A stretch of DNA of 64,000 nt from Poronia punctata (lineage: Eukaryota; Ascomycota; Sordariomycetes; Xylariales; Xylariaceae). The notes under the pieces are model-generated. The model searched no databases, had not been told where the DNA came from, and saw only the letters and a program-made list of their open reading frames with translations. The stretch is taken from contig MU401657.1 in assembly GCA_022579005.1 (NCBI GenBank), forward strand, positions 1 through 64,000, given 5' to 3'. Made by a program: the position numbers and the translations under genes. Positions 36,123 to 48,193 of the stretch are shown here, piece by piece (the first letter of the stretch is position 1; each line of letters begins with the position of its first letter).

Positions 36123-37802
36123 ATAAGAGTGCTTTGTCTGTCTGTCTTGTCATCCCCACTCTTACCTCACCACCTCCTTCTTTTATGAAAATCGGCCTGG
36201 AGTCTTTGGTCAGAGGTCAACAACAAACAAACATGCATCATAGACTTCTTTTCTTCCTCTTCCTCTTCCATTCCTGTAAAAAAAACAAGGGGGGCTTGGT
36301 TTTTGATGGTGGAACCTTCACATCGAATGTAAATATTGTCCTCTGTTGAAATTTCGCAAAGTATATATACAACTCTTGCATCCATCCATACATGTAGATA
36401 ATATCATACTCTTGTTATTAGACTACATACCTTACTTTTCACTCCCCTTCTTAAAATCCTCGCATTGCAAACATTTTGAACACATCCAGAGTGTACGCGA
36501 TTCTCCTATTCCTAACCACCTCTTACACAGTTGTGTATAAAGTAGCCAATTTGTACGTAAACATGAAAACTATATTCGGACCGGAATCGGGGGTTTTTTT
36601 TTGGCTTGGACAGGTGTGTTGATCACATGTGAATAAAGTCAAAAGTAAACAGCCAGTTAAATAAAGCGACTCGCAAAGGGGGAAAAAAAAGGGGGCGACG
36701 TAGGGTTGCAATAGGTTAAACTTTTGAAACTGTCTTATAAGAAAGGAGTTTTGCTAGGTTTGGAGGTGGTCTGGGGTTTACTCGTACGTACTCGTAGACA
36801 AGATTGGTTGCATCCCATATTGGCAGTTACTTATGTAATGCGCACGTGCATTAGTACAGATAGATGTACATGCTTGATTAGGGCAGGTCTCCGTCTGCCC
36901 CCTACCTATTGTACTCCCACAAACGTCACTGGTTGTTACCATGATTATTTTTGTTAGGTATAATACTCTCATGTATGTACGAGTAGGCGGCAAAGGTCGA
37001 CGTATTAAAGTCATGAATTACATACAAGTATCTACTAGGCTACGTAATTACTTGATAAACATCTTAGACTTCGTATCGTGAATTGTTCAGGATGATCATA
37101 ATTGCCTCGCTTAATGAAAATCCATGCGAAATGTCAATATCATATCATGGCAATTGATCGGCCTGCTTTTAATCATAATCTATACTGCTTGCTATCGAGC
37201 CCAATCCAACCTAACCAGTGATCATGTCCTTTGTTACATACATTGGAATGTCTTAGCTCGATGCCAAGACGCTCTCTTAGACGGGCGGGGTATACGAGAA
37301 TAAAGAAGAAGAGAAAAAAAAAAGATATCATATATCATGAGGGGACCAGATGAGAATCCAATCAAGAGAGTGGAAGACAGAGGAATCGGGGGCAGAAAAT
37401 AATAAAAATTTGGAAAAGGATCAATAGCACCTGGAGAGCTAGAGTGAAAAAGGAAAGGAAAAATAAAAAAAAACCACGCTCTTGCATCTCCACGTCTCTG
37501 CAGCCGCTGTGATTGTGCAATTGATTTGCACAATGTCGCCCGCAATCGCGTCATCGCGTCTTCGTGTCACACCTTTCTCATCCATAATCATTCAGTTCGT
37601 CAAATCTTAACCCCATCTCTCCCACATACTTTCGTAAATATTCACTCGGACCCGATAATTGGAGCGAGAGGCGGCGTTCGAGAAATGTGTGAGGAAAGCG
37701 GGAGCGGAGTGGTAGTGAGAATAAGAGGGAGAGGTGGGGGTGGTAAAGAGACGGATAGGAAGAGACCGGATGAGGAAGAAAGACAGCTTCGAATGTCTCA
37801 AT
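36123..37802. other. Convergent intergenic region, 1.7 kb
   Basis: 3' flanks of the GH16 gene and the TamA-like gene. TACTCGTA/TACGAGTA words lie at 36779, 36789 (the two nearly overlap) and 36978. A rightward frame at 37526-37936 and its antisense overlap the regulator's 3' end and look random. Confidence 0.5.
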
Positions 37803-40130
37803 CTAATCGCGCATCGAAGCCATCCCCGACGTTGGAGAGAATTGATCATAATCGTAGTCTTCATCGTCGCTACTATCGATCGGCGGGCTTCCCGGACTTT
37901 GCGCCGCACTTATATCGGCGCTGTTTATACCACTAAAGTTATCGCCGGTGAAGCTACCCATCCCCATGGACAGAAGACTCTGACGTCTCCCCGCACTAAA
38001 GTCGACGGCGCTGCCCGTTCGGCTCAGCTCAGGCTTTTCCGGCAGTTTCTTAAGCAGCCCAGTCGAAATGTCGAGCATACCCATGGCGAATTCCGTCAGT
38101 CGGTGGTTCTCTCCCGGCTTGCCGCTCACACTCAACGTCCACCGGTACTCGCCCAGACGCCGCCGATACCACTCGGCCTCCTCACGCCCGGGAGACGTCG
38201 CCCACAGAAGCGAACCAAAGGTGCCGATGAGGGCAAAGTTCGTCTTGGAGGCAAAGTACCAGAACGCCCGGAGATGTTGCGGCGTGAGCCGGTTCACAAA
38301 GTCCATGGCCGAGATCAGACGCGCCTTGGCCGCGCTCCGGCAGATGTGTTCGAGATACGGATCGACAGTCTGGGAGTCGGATGCTAATGCTCTGATAATG
38401 CGACGGTGCAGCGTGATCTCGGTCGCGAAATAAGCCAGGTGAAGGTACCCGATGCTCGACAGACGGCCTGAAGAGCTCGAGCTCCCCAAGAAGGAATTGT
38501 CCATGCGAATGGCCGTCGGCAACCCGGCATACCATTCCTTCAGCTTGAGCTGAATGGGTTTCGCCAGAGCGAGGACGACATGGATCCCCTGCGACCCCGA
38601 CGCATCTACGCTCTGCATCGCTTGGAGGGTATAGAAAGTCTCTAGGATCTCTGCTAGGACCTGGGATAGGTAAACCATCTGCACGAACAGCGTCCGGCCT
38701 CTCTCGATATCCTGCTTGCCCTCCGCATCGTCTTCGTCCCAGTCGGCCTCGGAGAAATCCTTGGGTACCAATGGTTGTACCATCCAGTTGGAGCCAAAGA
38801 TGTGGGATGGCCGTCCGTGGACTAACGCTCCCCATTTGTCCTGCATGTAGAGAGCCCAGGCCAACCTCTTCCGCAGACCTTTCTCCCACGGCGGGATCTT
38901 CCAATGCGTACAATCAAGGTGGAGTCCCAGTTCCTGAGCCGTCGCTACCAATTGAGCCGTCGGAGCCCACTGATCGCCTTCGGGTCGCTGTGACAGCAGG
39001 AGACCAGCTTGGACGGTCGAGAGCTTGGGCCGCCACATGGCATCAGCCAGCGCCGATCTTATCAATCTCTCCAACTCGCGCACATTGGGCCGCTGACATC
39101 TCGACAGCTCTTCCGAGTGATCCCACCAGTTGATTGCCAGGATATATACTGCGGCCAGCAGTGGCGGCGAGAATTCGTGGCAATCCCTATCGTATTTCTC
39201 GTAGAAGACATTCTTCTGGATGATGGGAAATGCGGGATGTACTACTTCGAAGTAGAGGTCGATCAGCTTCCGGCCGTTCGGCGCGACGATCCGTTCGATG
39301 GCGTCCACGTCTTCTACCTGATGCTCATGGCCGGGCGTTGTCGAGTCCGGCAGCATCAAGAAAGTGTCTTGGTCGCTGACTTTCCTGAGCGTTCCGCGGG
39401 CGAGGAGGCTCTCATCCTGCGGGTTGAAAGGTGACAGGTTGATAAGAGAGGGCTCGAAATCGGTCGTGGGGCCGATGTACTGGCTATAGCGGTCTTCCTG
39501 GAGACCGAGGGTGCGCTTGAGGAGAGTGGGCCCGCCAAAGTTGGCCATTTCTTCAATCAGAGAATTGCTGGCGGTCGTGCTGGAGAGACTGGGTGCGTGC
39601 TGCCGCAGACGTCTGTTATCTGACCGGCCGGGCGAGCTGCATCGGCTCATGGTAGATTAGCTAATCATCTTTCCCGGAACGGACGAGGGCGTAGCGGCAT
39701 GACAATGCAGGACAGGCATGGGGGTCACAGGGTGAACCCGTGACCTCGTGCATTGAACCAGGTGAAGGGCGAGTCCTTACCCTCTATGACCATTGCTGTC
39801 ATCGGCTAGCTCACGCGCCAATTTTCTTTTCCTCGGCGGTGGACTGCGACATAAAGAGCACTCGACGCCCCGTGCCTGGCACGAACCGCACTTCTCCTCT
39901 TCTTCTCCCACGACGCACTTGGACCCAAGCACAGAGCAGGCCTCACACGGTGTTCCTACCCCGCTGAACGTCGAATCGGAATCTGCCGAGTCGTGGCCCG
40001 CCATGCTACCTATGAACGCGTCATCGCCATTTCCGTGTCCACTGCGGTAGGGCAAGCCCGAGCCCTGATGTGAGGTCTTGGCGGTTATGGCGATAGGCGC
40101 CGTCCTTGGGACGGGCCTCGGGTTAGACAT
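37803..40130 (-). CDS. tamA: Zn2Cys6 transcription factor of the TamA/Dal81 type, 727 aa, two exons
   Basis: Exon 1 runs 40130-39781 and exon 2 39636-37803 (2184 nt in all), with a 144-nt intron (donor GTAAGG, GCTAATC branch, CAG acceptor; a nearer GAG acceptor would add three residues). The zinc cluster has C62, C65, C72, C81, C84 and C91 (CX2CX6CX8CX2CX6C). Basic PRKRKLAREL follows. Then come the family signatures FGGPTLLKRTLGL and YSQYIGPTTDFEPSLINL, and from about residue 235 the fungal-specific regulator domain with DLYFEVVHPAFPIIQK, LQRPEGDQWAPTAQLV-like and HGRPSHIF blocks. These match Aspergillus TamA and yeast Dal81/Uga35, nuclear co-activators of nitrogen-source genes (GABA, urea, amino acids). 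In those proteins the zinc cluster is dispensable for some functions. The C-terminus is acidic and Ser-rich. The long leader upstream may hold short ORFs. Confidence 0.85.
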
Positions 40131-42881
40131 GGCGCCTAGTTAACTGGCCAGTTGGGGGAGGAGCTGGAAAGTCGGTCGTCCCAAATCGGCGATGTAGATA
40201 GATAGACGACACCCCCGGTAAATAAACCCGAATCTTAAGCACGATAAGGCAAAGAAGCCAGGATTGTCGAGCTCGATCCACCTGAAGTGCAAAGCTAGGG
40301 AAAAGCCACCGGGATGCAATAAATGATAGCAGAGCTACCTGTGTTTTACTGGGCGCTATGGATGGGAAGAAGGGGGGAGAGGGTGCAGATCTAGCCAGTT
40401 TTCGTAGTCTGGCGGTCGGTTGATAAGATATTTCGAGCGTAGACAAGGTTGGCAAGATAGACAAGATAGCCAAGATAGCAGAGTGGCTAGGGAAGCAAAA
40501 GATATATGTAGGTATCGAAAGATAAAGTCCGCCGACCTACCACGGGGTCGACAAGGTGCCCCGGCAAGTAATATGGCCGAGATGCCTTTTTAACCCCCAG
40601 ATACAGGACGGGATGGCGTGTGATGGTACCGACGATCTGGTTGGTGACAAGGGGACACACCCAGATTGAGGTGACTGCAGGCAACCCTGGACAGTTTGGC
40701 ACGTCCGCAGCCACGGCTGCAGGTAGATTCGAGCCGGCGCTAGACCCTGAAATTGGCCTCTTCGTAACCAATATCGTCAGTTTCGCAAGGCTAGAACCAG
40801 ATTTCTCTCCGGCCACTGCAGGTAATCTAGGTGACGATAGAAGCTAGGACTAGATAAGCTAGGCTTGTCTTCGTCATTGATGCTGCTACCTAGTACAACT
40901 AGAGTAGTCCGTTTGAGTAGACGAGGCGAAGGGAGGAAATATAGAGAAGAAAAAAAAGAGGACAAGATGTCGTTTCGTCCAATCCGTCACTTTCTCGAGG
41001 GGAGAAAAATGACAGAATGATGCGACGACGGAAAGAAAGAGAAAGACGGGTTGAACAAAGTCCAGCTATGGCGTCAGGGACGGCATAAAGGGTGAACTCG
41101 GAAGCTATCAAGCACGTGTAAATAGTGCGAGGCCCGCCTCCGCGATAGGGACCATTAGTCTAAAACTGCGCTTGTGTGGGATGTTATGAAACTTGACCAC
41201 CTTTGCTACACGTGTAGAGACTTGGACATGACTTGGTATTACGAGTATGATGGGCCGGTAGGTATTATTTGTCGAATTCGGATAAGTGAGAGATACCTTT
41301 GAGATATAATGTAATATTAGTTAGCAAATGAATAGGTATACACTTTACCAAAAAAGTAACAAGTCACCGAACCTTGAGATAAAGTTCAAGGGCAGGGTTG
41401 TCTACCGCAGATGAGCAAGCCGCAGGTATCTTGATAGTAGGTAGAAACAGGTACTCGTAGTTGCCGTGTACGCATAGATAAATGCCATACGTACGAGTAC
41501 ATGCTGGTGCTACTCGTAGGTGCTAGCCTCTAGGTTAGGTAGGTCAGGTAAGTACGCTTAGCGTAGCTCGCTAGGCAAGTACTTTAGGTAAGTAGGTTAG
41601 CTGTGGAGGGCTTATGATTGGGATTCCCAGGATCAGGAGATGCCAGTCGACGAAATGCCTCTTGCAGCGATGCCAATGTGCTAACGGCCAGTCGCACGAA
41701 TGACGATAAAGCTATTGATAACGTAGTTCCATCTTATCTCTACAGAATTCCGGGGGGCCGGGGGGTCATGACAAGATGCAAACTTGTAATACCAAGAGCC
41801 GCGCTTCCTTGGCCGACGAATTCTTAACCGTAATGCAGAATCCGACTACCGGTCTAACGTGATCTAACGGGGCGAACCACTACCGTCAAGGCAGACTAGC
41901 CCGATACTTGTTATTATTATTAGATTATCTCTGTGAGCTAGCAAGATATATAAGTACCTATGTTTGCATATGAAAGTGTTTCGGGAGGCTCTTCGTCAGG
42001 GTTTCAGTTGTGTAGGTAATCTGACTGTTCGGAAGGTAGTCCTGCCTATCTTGGGGAAAATACACAGTATCAGGTAATCTACCTAACCTTAGGTAGGTAC
42101 CTCTCTAATAAGCAGATACCGACTGTCGGTATCGCCTTCCGTTAGTAGAATTGTACAGCATTATCATTATGTACAGCATACCGGCAGTAGTCCAGGCGAT
42201 TGGATTGCTGTCTGCTTTAAATTGTGGGCTTACAATAAGATTCACCGAGCACCGGTGACGCTGGCAGGCTGGTAGCCGTTCGGCGTTTTTACTATGTATG
42301 AGAAGCCCCGCGCTCTTCAAAAAAAAGCCTATCAAATAATATCTGAAGTGGCCCAGGTGCTTACAATATAGAGAATTAGCGAATCCCCAAGATCCCTACT
42401 TTCAGAAATTCCAATATAGAAATGAAAATATTCTACTGCATCTTCCGACCTTACCCTGTTATGTCTAATTATAATTGGCAGCGCCTGCTAGTACTACCGA
42501 GGCATTCACGCGATATTGATCTACCTTGTAAGTAAGCACGCTGGCCATTACACATTGAGACCGTCGGCAATGTCGTAAAAGTACCGAAATGACAAGGACG
42601 GATAGGTTAGTCTAGACTGATTACATACTTGCGACCTTCCCTTGGACTTTTTTACCCCTCGCTCGCTTATACTTGTTGTGCCCAACTCTTTACTACACAT
42701 TACACGTATGTAGGTGAGATACGAACGGGGACAAATATGACGCGAGGAGCATACAGTTGCTGTCTCTTGCGTCGAATCATGAGCCAATCCGGTGCAACTC
42801 TGGGGGGTCTTGGTCGACTCTCAGGCCACCGGGCTACCAGGTTTGTTACTCTCATTACCAAATAGAAAAGCACTTGGTGCC
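40131..42881. other. Upstream region of the TamA-like gene, 2.75 kb
   Basis: No gene is supported. The first few hundred bases are probably the leader and promoter of the regulator; a repeat of AAGATAG-like units lies at about 40455-40480. TACGAGTA/TACTCGTA words lie at 41240, 41452, 41492 and 41511. The region ends at the target duplication of the MULE-like element. Confidence 0.5.
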
Positions 42882-42890
42882 GCAACCTGG

Positions 42891-43055
42891 CGCCCCTGAT
42901 TCCCGGCGCTGCTGTTTCTGGTATCCGGACTATGACCTAAGCCTAGTCGGGTAAGGTACGCGCCATGCGCCTTATTTTAGCTACCGCTTAATCTAAATGG
43001 TACAGCAAACGGGGCGTACCTTAGAGAATGAGATGTGGATCCTTAAAACGTACAG
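42891..43055 (+). repeat. Left terminal inverted repeat of the MULE-like element
   Basis: Begins CGCCCCTGATTCCCGGCG and pairs along its length with the right arm, ending at AAAACGTACAG. Confidence 0.85.
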
Positions 43056-43560
43056 CATTTCTTAACATGATACAAACAGATGTACTACTTTCAAAAAACT
43101 ACTAAGTCTAACATTTCCTTGCCTTTAGAAGTCTTGAAAAAACAGCATTGTACCTATTTTACTAGCAAAACGGCTCTATGTAGAAAAGCGATTATGATGC
43201 TTTTAATAAAACGACCTCTAAGTGACTTGCATGGCTATCGATGTACAAGTAGGTGAAGGAAGGTACGCGGAGGTTAATAGGTGGCTTGCGGTGAAGGCTT
43301 AATGGGGTCGGTCCGACCTTGCATTTTGTAATTAACGTAGTATCTCTAAAAGTGGGCAAAATAAAACAAAAAACTGACTAGTAGATAGATGAAGCCGTAA
43401 ATAATGCATAAATAGTGTTATTTTGATAAAGTTCGATGGTTTGGTAGGTTAAATGAAAGGTGAAGGTGGTGAAGTTGAAAAACGTGCAGATAGGTGGATG
43501 GGTGGGTGAGCAGGTGAGTGGTGTTGAGATAGGTAGGTACGTACCTGTTTCGGTGGTTGA

Positions 43561-43724
43561 CTGTACGTTTTGGGTCTATAGCCCTTTTCTTTGGGGTGCG
43601 CCTTGTTTTCTATCTATTTAGGGTTAGACGGTGGCTAGAATGAGGCGCATGGCGCGTACCTTACCCGATTGGGTTTAGGTCATAGTCCGGATACCAGAAA
43701 CAGCAGCGCCGGGAATCAGAGGCG
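43561..43724 (-). repeat. Right terminal inverted repeat of the MULE-like element
   Basis: On the minus strand begins CGCCTCTGATTCCCGGCG and ends AAAACGTACAG, the inverted partner of the left arm. Confidence 0.85.
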
Positions 43725-44053
43725 GCAACCTGGCTAGAGCCTGGGAATATTTAACGTAATGAACCCAACCTTATCCGAGTCATGCAGGGGTCCGACCCTG
43801 TCCGCCTGTCCTTTTTAGCACACCTAGGCTAGGTACTTTCCTAGGTAAACCACCATTACATATTTGAACAGCCATGGCCGCGATGTGGCAGGTAAAAGTA
43901 TCGCGCATCGTCGGGTTTCGTGCCCAATAATACGGGTAATACATAAGGGAATGCCAGGCAGACAATGCCAGGTCATACTAGTGACGCTAGAATACATGCG
44001 ACCTAGAGAAAAGTGTTTAGTAACTAGACGAAAAGAGAGCGGTTCGTACCAAT

Positions 44054-44383
44054 CTAAAACCGCACTGACGCTTGCCCAGCCTCTTCTTCAGCATGGGATT
44101 GGACCCCGTCGCTGGTGAGCGATCGGATGTTACCGTAATGGTTTCCCGGCCGTGGCTTTTGCGGATTTACGGGAACATCGGTACCGCCTATTGGGATGGG
44201 TAGGATGGAGGCGGAGGGAGGGGGGTAAACAACGGGCCCCCCAGCATATACCCTTGGCTTGGCAACGTAGGCGAGTATAATTAAGGTATCGATGAGAAAC
44301 AAAAAGGTTCTAGAAGTGTTGACAGTTGCTGTTCTGAGAAGGTCGATCCAATCTATGCGTAAGTCATATGAGATGTTCTTCAT
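44054..44383 (-). CDS. Hypothetical protein, 109 aa, possibly the 3' exon of a larger gene
   Basis: A frame from the ATG at 44383 to TAG has protein-like composition, especially its second half: YVAKPRVYAGGPVVYPPPSA, then IPIGGTDVPVNPQKPRPGNH and YGNIRSLTSDGVQSHAEEEA. Residues about 24-41 (SRTFLFLIDTLIILAYV) could be one membrane segment, followed by a Pro/Gly-rich soluble tail. I do not recognise a family. It may start at an upstream exon or lack its first part. No promoter or intron signal decides this. It lies 0.3 kb beyond the MULE-like element. Confidence 0.4.
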   Translation of the reverse strand: MKNISYDLRIDWIDLLRTATVNTSRTFLFLIDTLIILAYVAKPRVYAGGPVVYPPPSASILPIPIGGTDVPVNPQKPRPGNHYGNIRSLTSDGVQSHAEEEAGQASVRF

Positions 44384-46726
44384 GTCCCCGATCAGATACC
44401 TTTTGTACAAGGGGTATTATCCCGGGTGGAACAGGTAAATCCCTTCGGATATCACACAAAGCAGATAGGGTACCTCGTGCCATGCCGAATATCTTCACAT
44501 ACGTACATGCATATCCGTCTAGGCCAAGTTTGGTTCAGACTTGAAGTGCTGAAACGACCTCACTTTCTCAAACGTAGACTAGTACAAATCCTATCCGGGA
44601 ATATATATCGTACAGAAAGAACCCATAAGAGAGTTGCCATTATGTCATCCTCATCACCGCCATTATAGAAATTGTAAAAGTAGCCTGACATAGGTTTAAC
44701 CTCCTTCCCAAGCGGTTGGAGGTTTTAAGACAGAAAGATAATAGAAAAGGTCCATTTCTTGTGTCACCGCTTCCCCCCGCATCCACTTTATTAACACACC
44801 TTTCACGCCTTCTTATTCCTGCCTACCTTGAGACAGCATTTACGTACAACTATGCAGCTTAATCGAGGTTATACACACCACACATATGCAGGTAGATAGG
44901 TAGGGTTTATCTTGGGTAAAAAGAGCCCGAACCACAGAAAAAGAGAAAAAAAAGAAAAGAGAAAAGAGAACAATGGCCTGAGGAGACAAGAACCGACCCC
45001 CACGGGCAAAAAAACGACCGGCTTTCCCAAATTGTTTCCGATCAACATGTACATACTCCGTAAGCCTCTCTCTCCAAAATACGCAAAGTGTATGTTGGAC
45101 AAAAAGGAATCCCTATCTATCTAAAGATAGGTTTCACCTCTGATGATGCGACGTGCCCTTCTTACCATCTAAAAAGTACATTGCATTATATAGGTATCTA
45201 AACGTATACTTACCCATACCTCGTCTCGCTATCAAAATCAAAACCCTGTCCCGTTGATAACCGCCTGTTTTAATTTTTTGAGCATCTAGACTAAATAGAG
45301 AGTAAAAAAAGGTATAAGAAAGAGAAAACATCCAAAATAATAAAAAAGGTGTTTTGCCGACAAGCGAAAAAAGGATCGTCCATCTCCTTCTCATTCTCAT
45401 CACACACGGACACACATACACACACACGCGTACCTTAATATCATATATCGTCCTCATTGGTTAGCTGTCACATAACTGAACCTCGGCGTCTACCGTTTGG
45501 CCCATTTTCCTTACGTCTTCAAAACCAGGGGTTGGGAGGGGGGGCGGTTTGGGTTTGTGGATTGCTAGATTTAGATTTTTACCTACCGCGTATGTATTGT
45601 GTTTCTAATGATAAGAAACCAACTTATTATATGTAAGTAATCGGCGATCGGCGATTAGTTATGATTTTGTCATCTTGGTTGTCGTCATTGTTGTTGTTGT
45701 TGTAGCTCCGTCACGGACTCACCGGGGAAATGTCTAGATACCTGACCTAACCTAGATAGAAGATATCTGTTTTGGGGCAGGTAGGTATGTATGTAGTCTG
45801 CTTGTCATACACAATAGATTAGGTTAATAAGTCAAGAGGAGGGAGACAGATAGAAAAGATTAACAACAAGAGTCTCGGTTAAATTGTTACACGATGGCAG
45901 ATACCGCACTCGTAGGTCTGTTTGTCTCATTATCATCATTATGTAAGCTGAAGATTCATGTCATAGCAGACTCACAACTTGATATATCCACACAATCTAA
46001 TTTATTCCCTCTTTCCTAACCGTAGTCCCGTCAAGCCCGGATTATTCCTTTGTGGGTCCAAAGAGACATTTGCAAATACGGGTTTTTTTGTTTGGTTGGG
46101 TAAGCTTTATTTTCTTGGAACGGGGATGGTGCGGTTGATGATAGATTCGGTTGCTTCGTTTAGCATGACCGGCGGATATAAACAGTTCATGGGCACATGC
46201 ATCTTAGCCAAGGGAACGGATGTGGTAGGTATTTCGTAATTACGTATTCTGTCCGGGTATGTTTGTGGCTTCGGCGAAGACAACCACTGCCAGCGAGGTA
46301 GTGCAATATGAGGCAAATCATCGAAAACCACTGAGAATAACTCTCGACTGCGGTGAGTGATACCCTCTCACCCCAATATTAGATGCTAAGTAGGTTGACA
46401 GACAGGAGTTGCGGTCATCATGTCATGAACGGTCCCCGGTACGGAAAGACGGGTTCCAGATATGACTTTGGTCGGGGAAAAAAAAGGTTTGAATCCGGCC
46501 TTTATATGCATTATGCTTGTTTCATTGCAAATTACTTTCATGCTACTCATCATAAGCAGTTCAATGCCATGCCGCGTCGCGTCCTGTCCTTGGAGTTTCG
46601 ATCTCAAGCCCACCAAAACACCGAATAATAAGCAAAAATATGTGGTGTGGTTGGGAAACCAAAAGTAAATCCTTTTTTCCTAATGCATACAAAATCCGTT
46701 CGTAGCTCGCCCCTTTCGTTCTTTAA
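44384..46726. other. Intergenic region, 2.3 kb
   Basis: No gene is supported. It contains purine-rich runs near 44935-44970 and a short (CA)n stretch near 45412-45428. The right end is the 3' flank of the membrane-protein gene. Confidence 0.45.
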
Positions 46727-47548
46727 TTACAATTGCAACCGCCCGGATGCGTGTTCCTTCTCATATATATCTTGTATGCATAGTTGTACACCGATGACCT
46801 TGGCCTCGAAAAATTGGAATAGTTGAAGAACCGCGGTTAACAGCTCAAACGAACTAGAGACAGACCCAAGCAGGTTAGCAAAGCAAAGTACGGGGGGGTT
46901 GACGAATTCAATAGGGCATGGGATGCTTCCGACTTACATCAAACTGGCTATCAACCCAATAGTAGGCGACCAAAGCCCAACATAACGAGCTCCCCACCAA
47001 GGGCTCATGATATGTGCCGAGTAAATGAGGAAGCCAAGCGTGGGCAGCGCAAGGACGAGGTCGAAGATGGTGAACTGGAGCCGCTTATAGCGACGGCGCT
47101 TCTCGACGTCGTCTTCGCTGGGGCCGCCAAACGAGGCAATCGTCCGGTTACCGACGGTGATGGTGATGGGGGGCAGGCCGACGGTGCGCCGGGGCGAAGG
47201 CCAATAATGGTAGCCCAGCACACTACAGGTGGCATGCAGCAGGTTCCAGAAGAACAGGAGCCAGCACAGGATGAATAGCACCTTGTTCTGCCACGGCCAC
47301 CAGCCCGCGTCGATGGCCGTGTGTACGCGGACCACTGTCGCAAAGCCCAGGATGGCGTTGAACGCCCGCGCGACGGCGATCAGCGGCACATCAAACCTAG
47401 TCACCTTCTCGCCTATCTTGCCTTGACATCTCTCGCATGATCGCCTCGTTAATAGATTCTGCTTCTCTGGCCCGTCGTGGTCTATTCGGCTGTTGTGTGG
47501 ATGGGGGCTCCGGCCGCGAGGCGTTATCGTGCTCGTGCTCGTTGACAT
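46727..47548 (-). CDS. Four-TM integral membrane protein, 245 aa, two exons (MARVEL-like topology)
   Basis: Exon 1 runs 47548-46938 and exon 2 46853-46727; the 84-nt intron (GTAAGT...CTCTAG) restores the frame through IASL-ISFELLTAVLQLF. The N-terminal 50 residues are hydrophilic and Ser/Arg-rich (MSTSTSTITPRGRS), with a CERC pair at 38-41. Predicted membrane helices are at about 53-73, 90-115, 156-182 and 188-222, separated by a loop GNRTIASFGG with an N-glycosylation sequon. The tail ends QDIYEKEHASGRLQL. The layout resembles the many four-helix fungal membrane proteins of MARVEL type, but no signature residue proves it. The function is unknown. The start is the first ATG in frame; an alternative frame over the first 60 codons is also open, so the N-terminus is the least certain part. 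Confidence 0.75.
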
Positions 47549-48142
47549 CTCTTTGGTGATATTGTCGTCTTCTGTCCTCTCGCAAACGGTCGCGTTATTC
47601 GGCCGCTCGCTTGTTATTGACGAAGGATGGGTAGTTGTCGCGTGCGTCTCGTGGTGGGATTTAACCCAGGTAAAGTTGACAACCAGAGGTTTATGAGGAT
47701 AGACAATCCGAATGTGCCGTAGCAAGGAACCCGTGATGTTCGCTTCTATGTGTACACCTCGTTCCAATGGTGGACAAAGATGGCAAATCGCACGCGGTGG
47801 TGTCGCAGTAATCCGAGTATCACTCTATTCGACAAAGGCCATGAAAAGGCGTCGCAATCGCAGTACAGAATCTGATGTCGGTCGCGGAGACGAGATAGTT
47901 CACTTCCGGGGTATAAGAGGTATAGGGTGCAGATGTTCTCCCTGCAACAGCCGTACGAAATACGTGTAGGCTGATTCCTTACCTACCTATCTCATAACGG
48001 TGGGCTAAGCCAAAGTCTGAGATAATAGGCAAGGGCGCCTGTTTACGAGCACTAATTAAAGGATAAAAGGGGGCGCGTGGAGAGCAGCGCCGTTCAGGAG
48101 CGTTTTTTTAGTCTGGTTATGGTAAAGGCAATCGTGGATCAT

Positions 48143-48193
48143 TATTGTTGAATTGGCAGCGGATGACAATCCGCCAAGAGAAATTCAACAATA
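48143..48193. repeat. Nested hairpin-forming inverted repeat
   Basis: A 12-bp perfect stem (TATTGTTGAATT at 48143-48154 pairing with 48182-48193) encloses a second 6-bp stem (GCGGAT at 48159 with ATCCGC at 48169, 4-base loop). It is intergenic, about 0.6 kb upstream of the membrane-protein start. It could be a transposon remnant, a regulatory palindrome or a structured RNA. Confidence 0.6.

Larger units (their letters stand above)
42891..43724. mobile_element. Non-autonomous Mutator-like (MULE-type) transposon, 834 bp
   Basis: Terminal inverted repeats of about 165 bp lie at 42891-43055 and 43724-43561. The outer 50 bases are nearly identical (both arms run CGCCYCTGATTCCCGGCG and onward); the inner part has diverged, mostly by transitions. 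The element is flanked by a perfect 9-bp direct duplication, GCAACCTGG (42882-42890 and 43725-43733); a tenth base, C, also matches. Long TIRs with 9-11-bp duplications are the hallmark of Mutator-like elements. The 505-bp centre has no open frame, so it must have been moved by a transposase encoded elsewhere. In contrast to the LTR elements it is not AT-converted. Confidence 0.85.
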
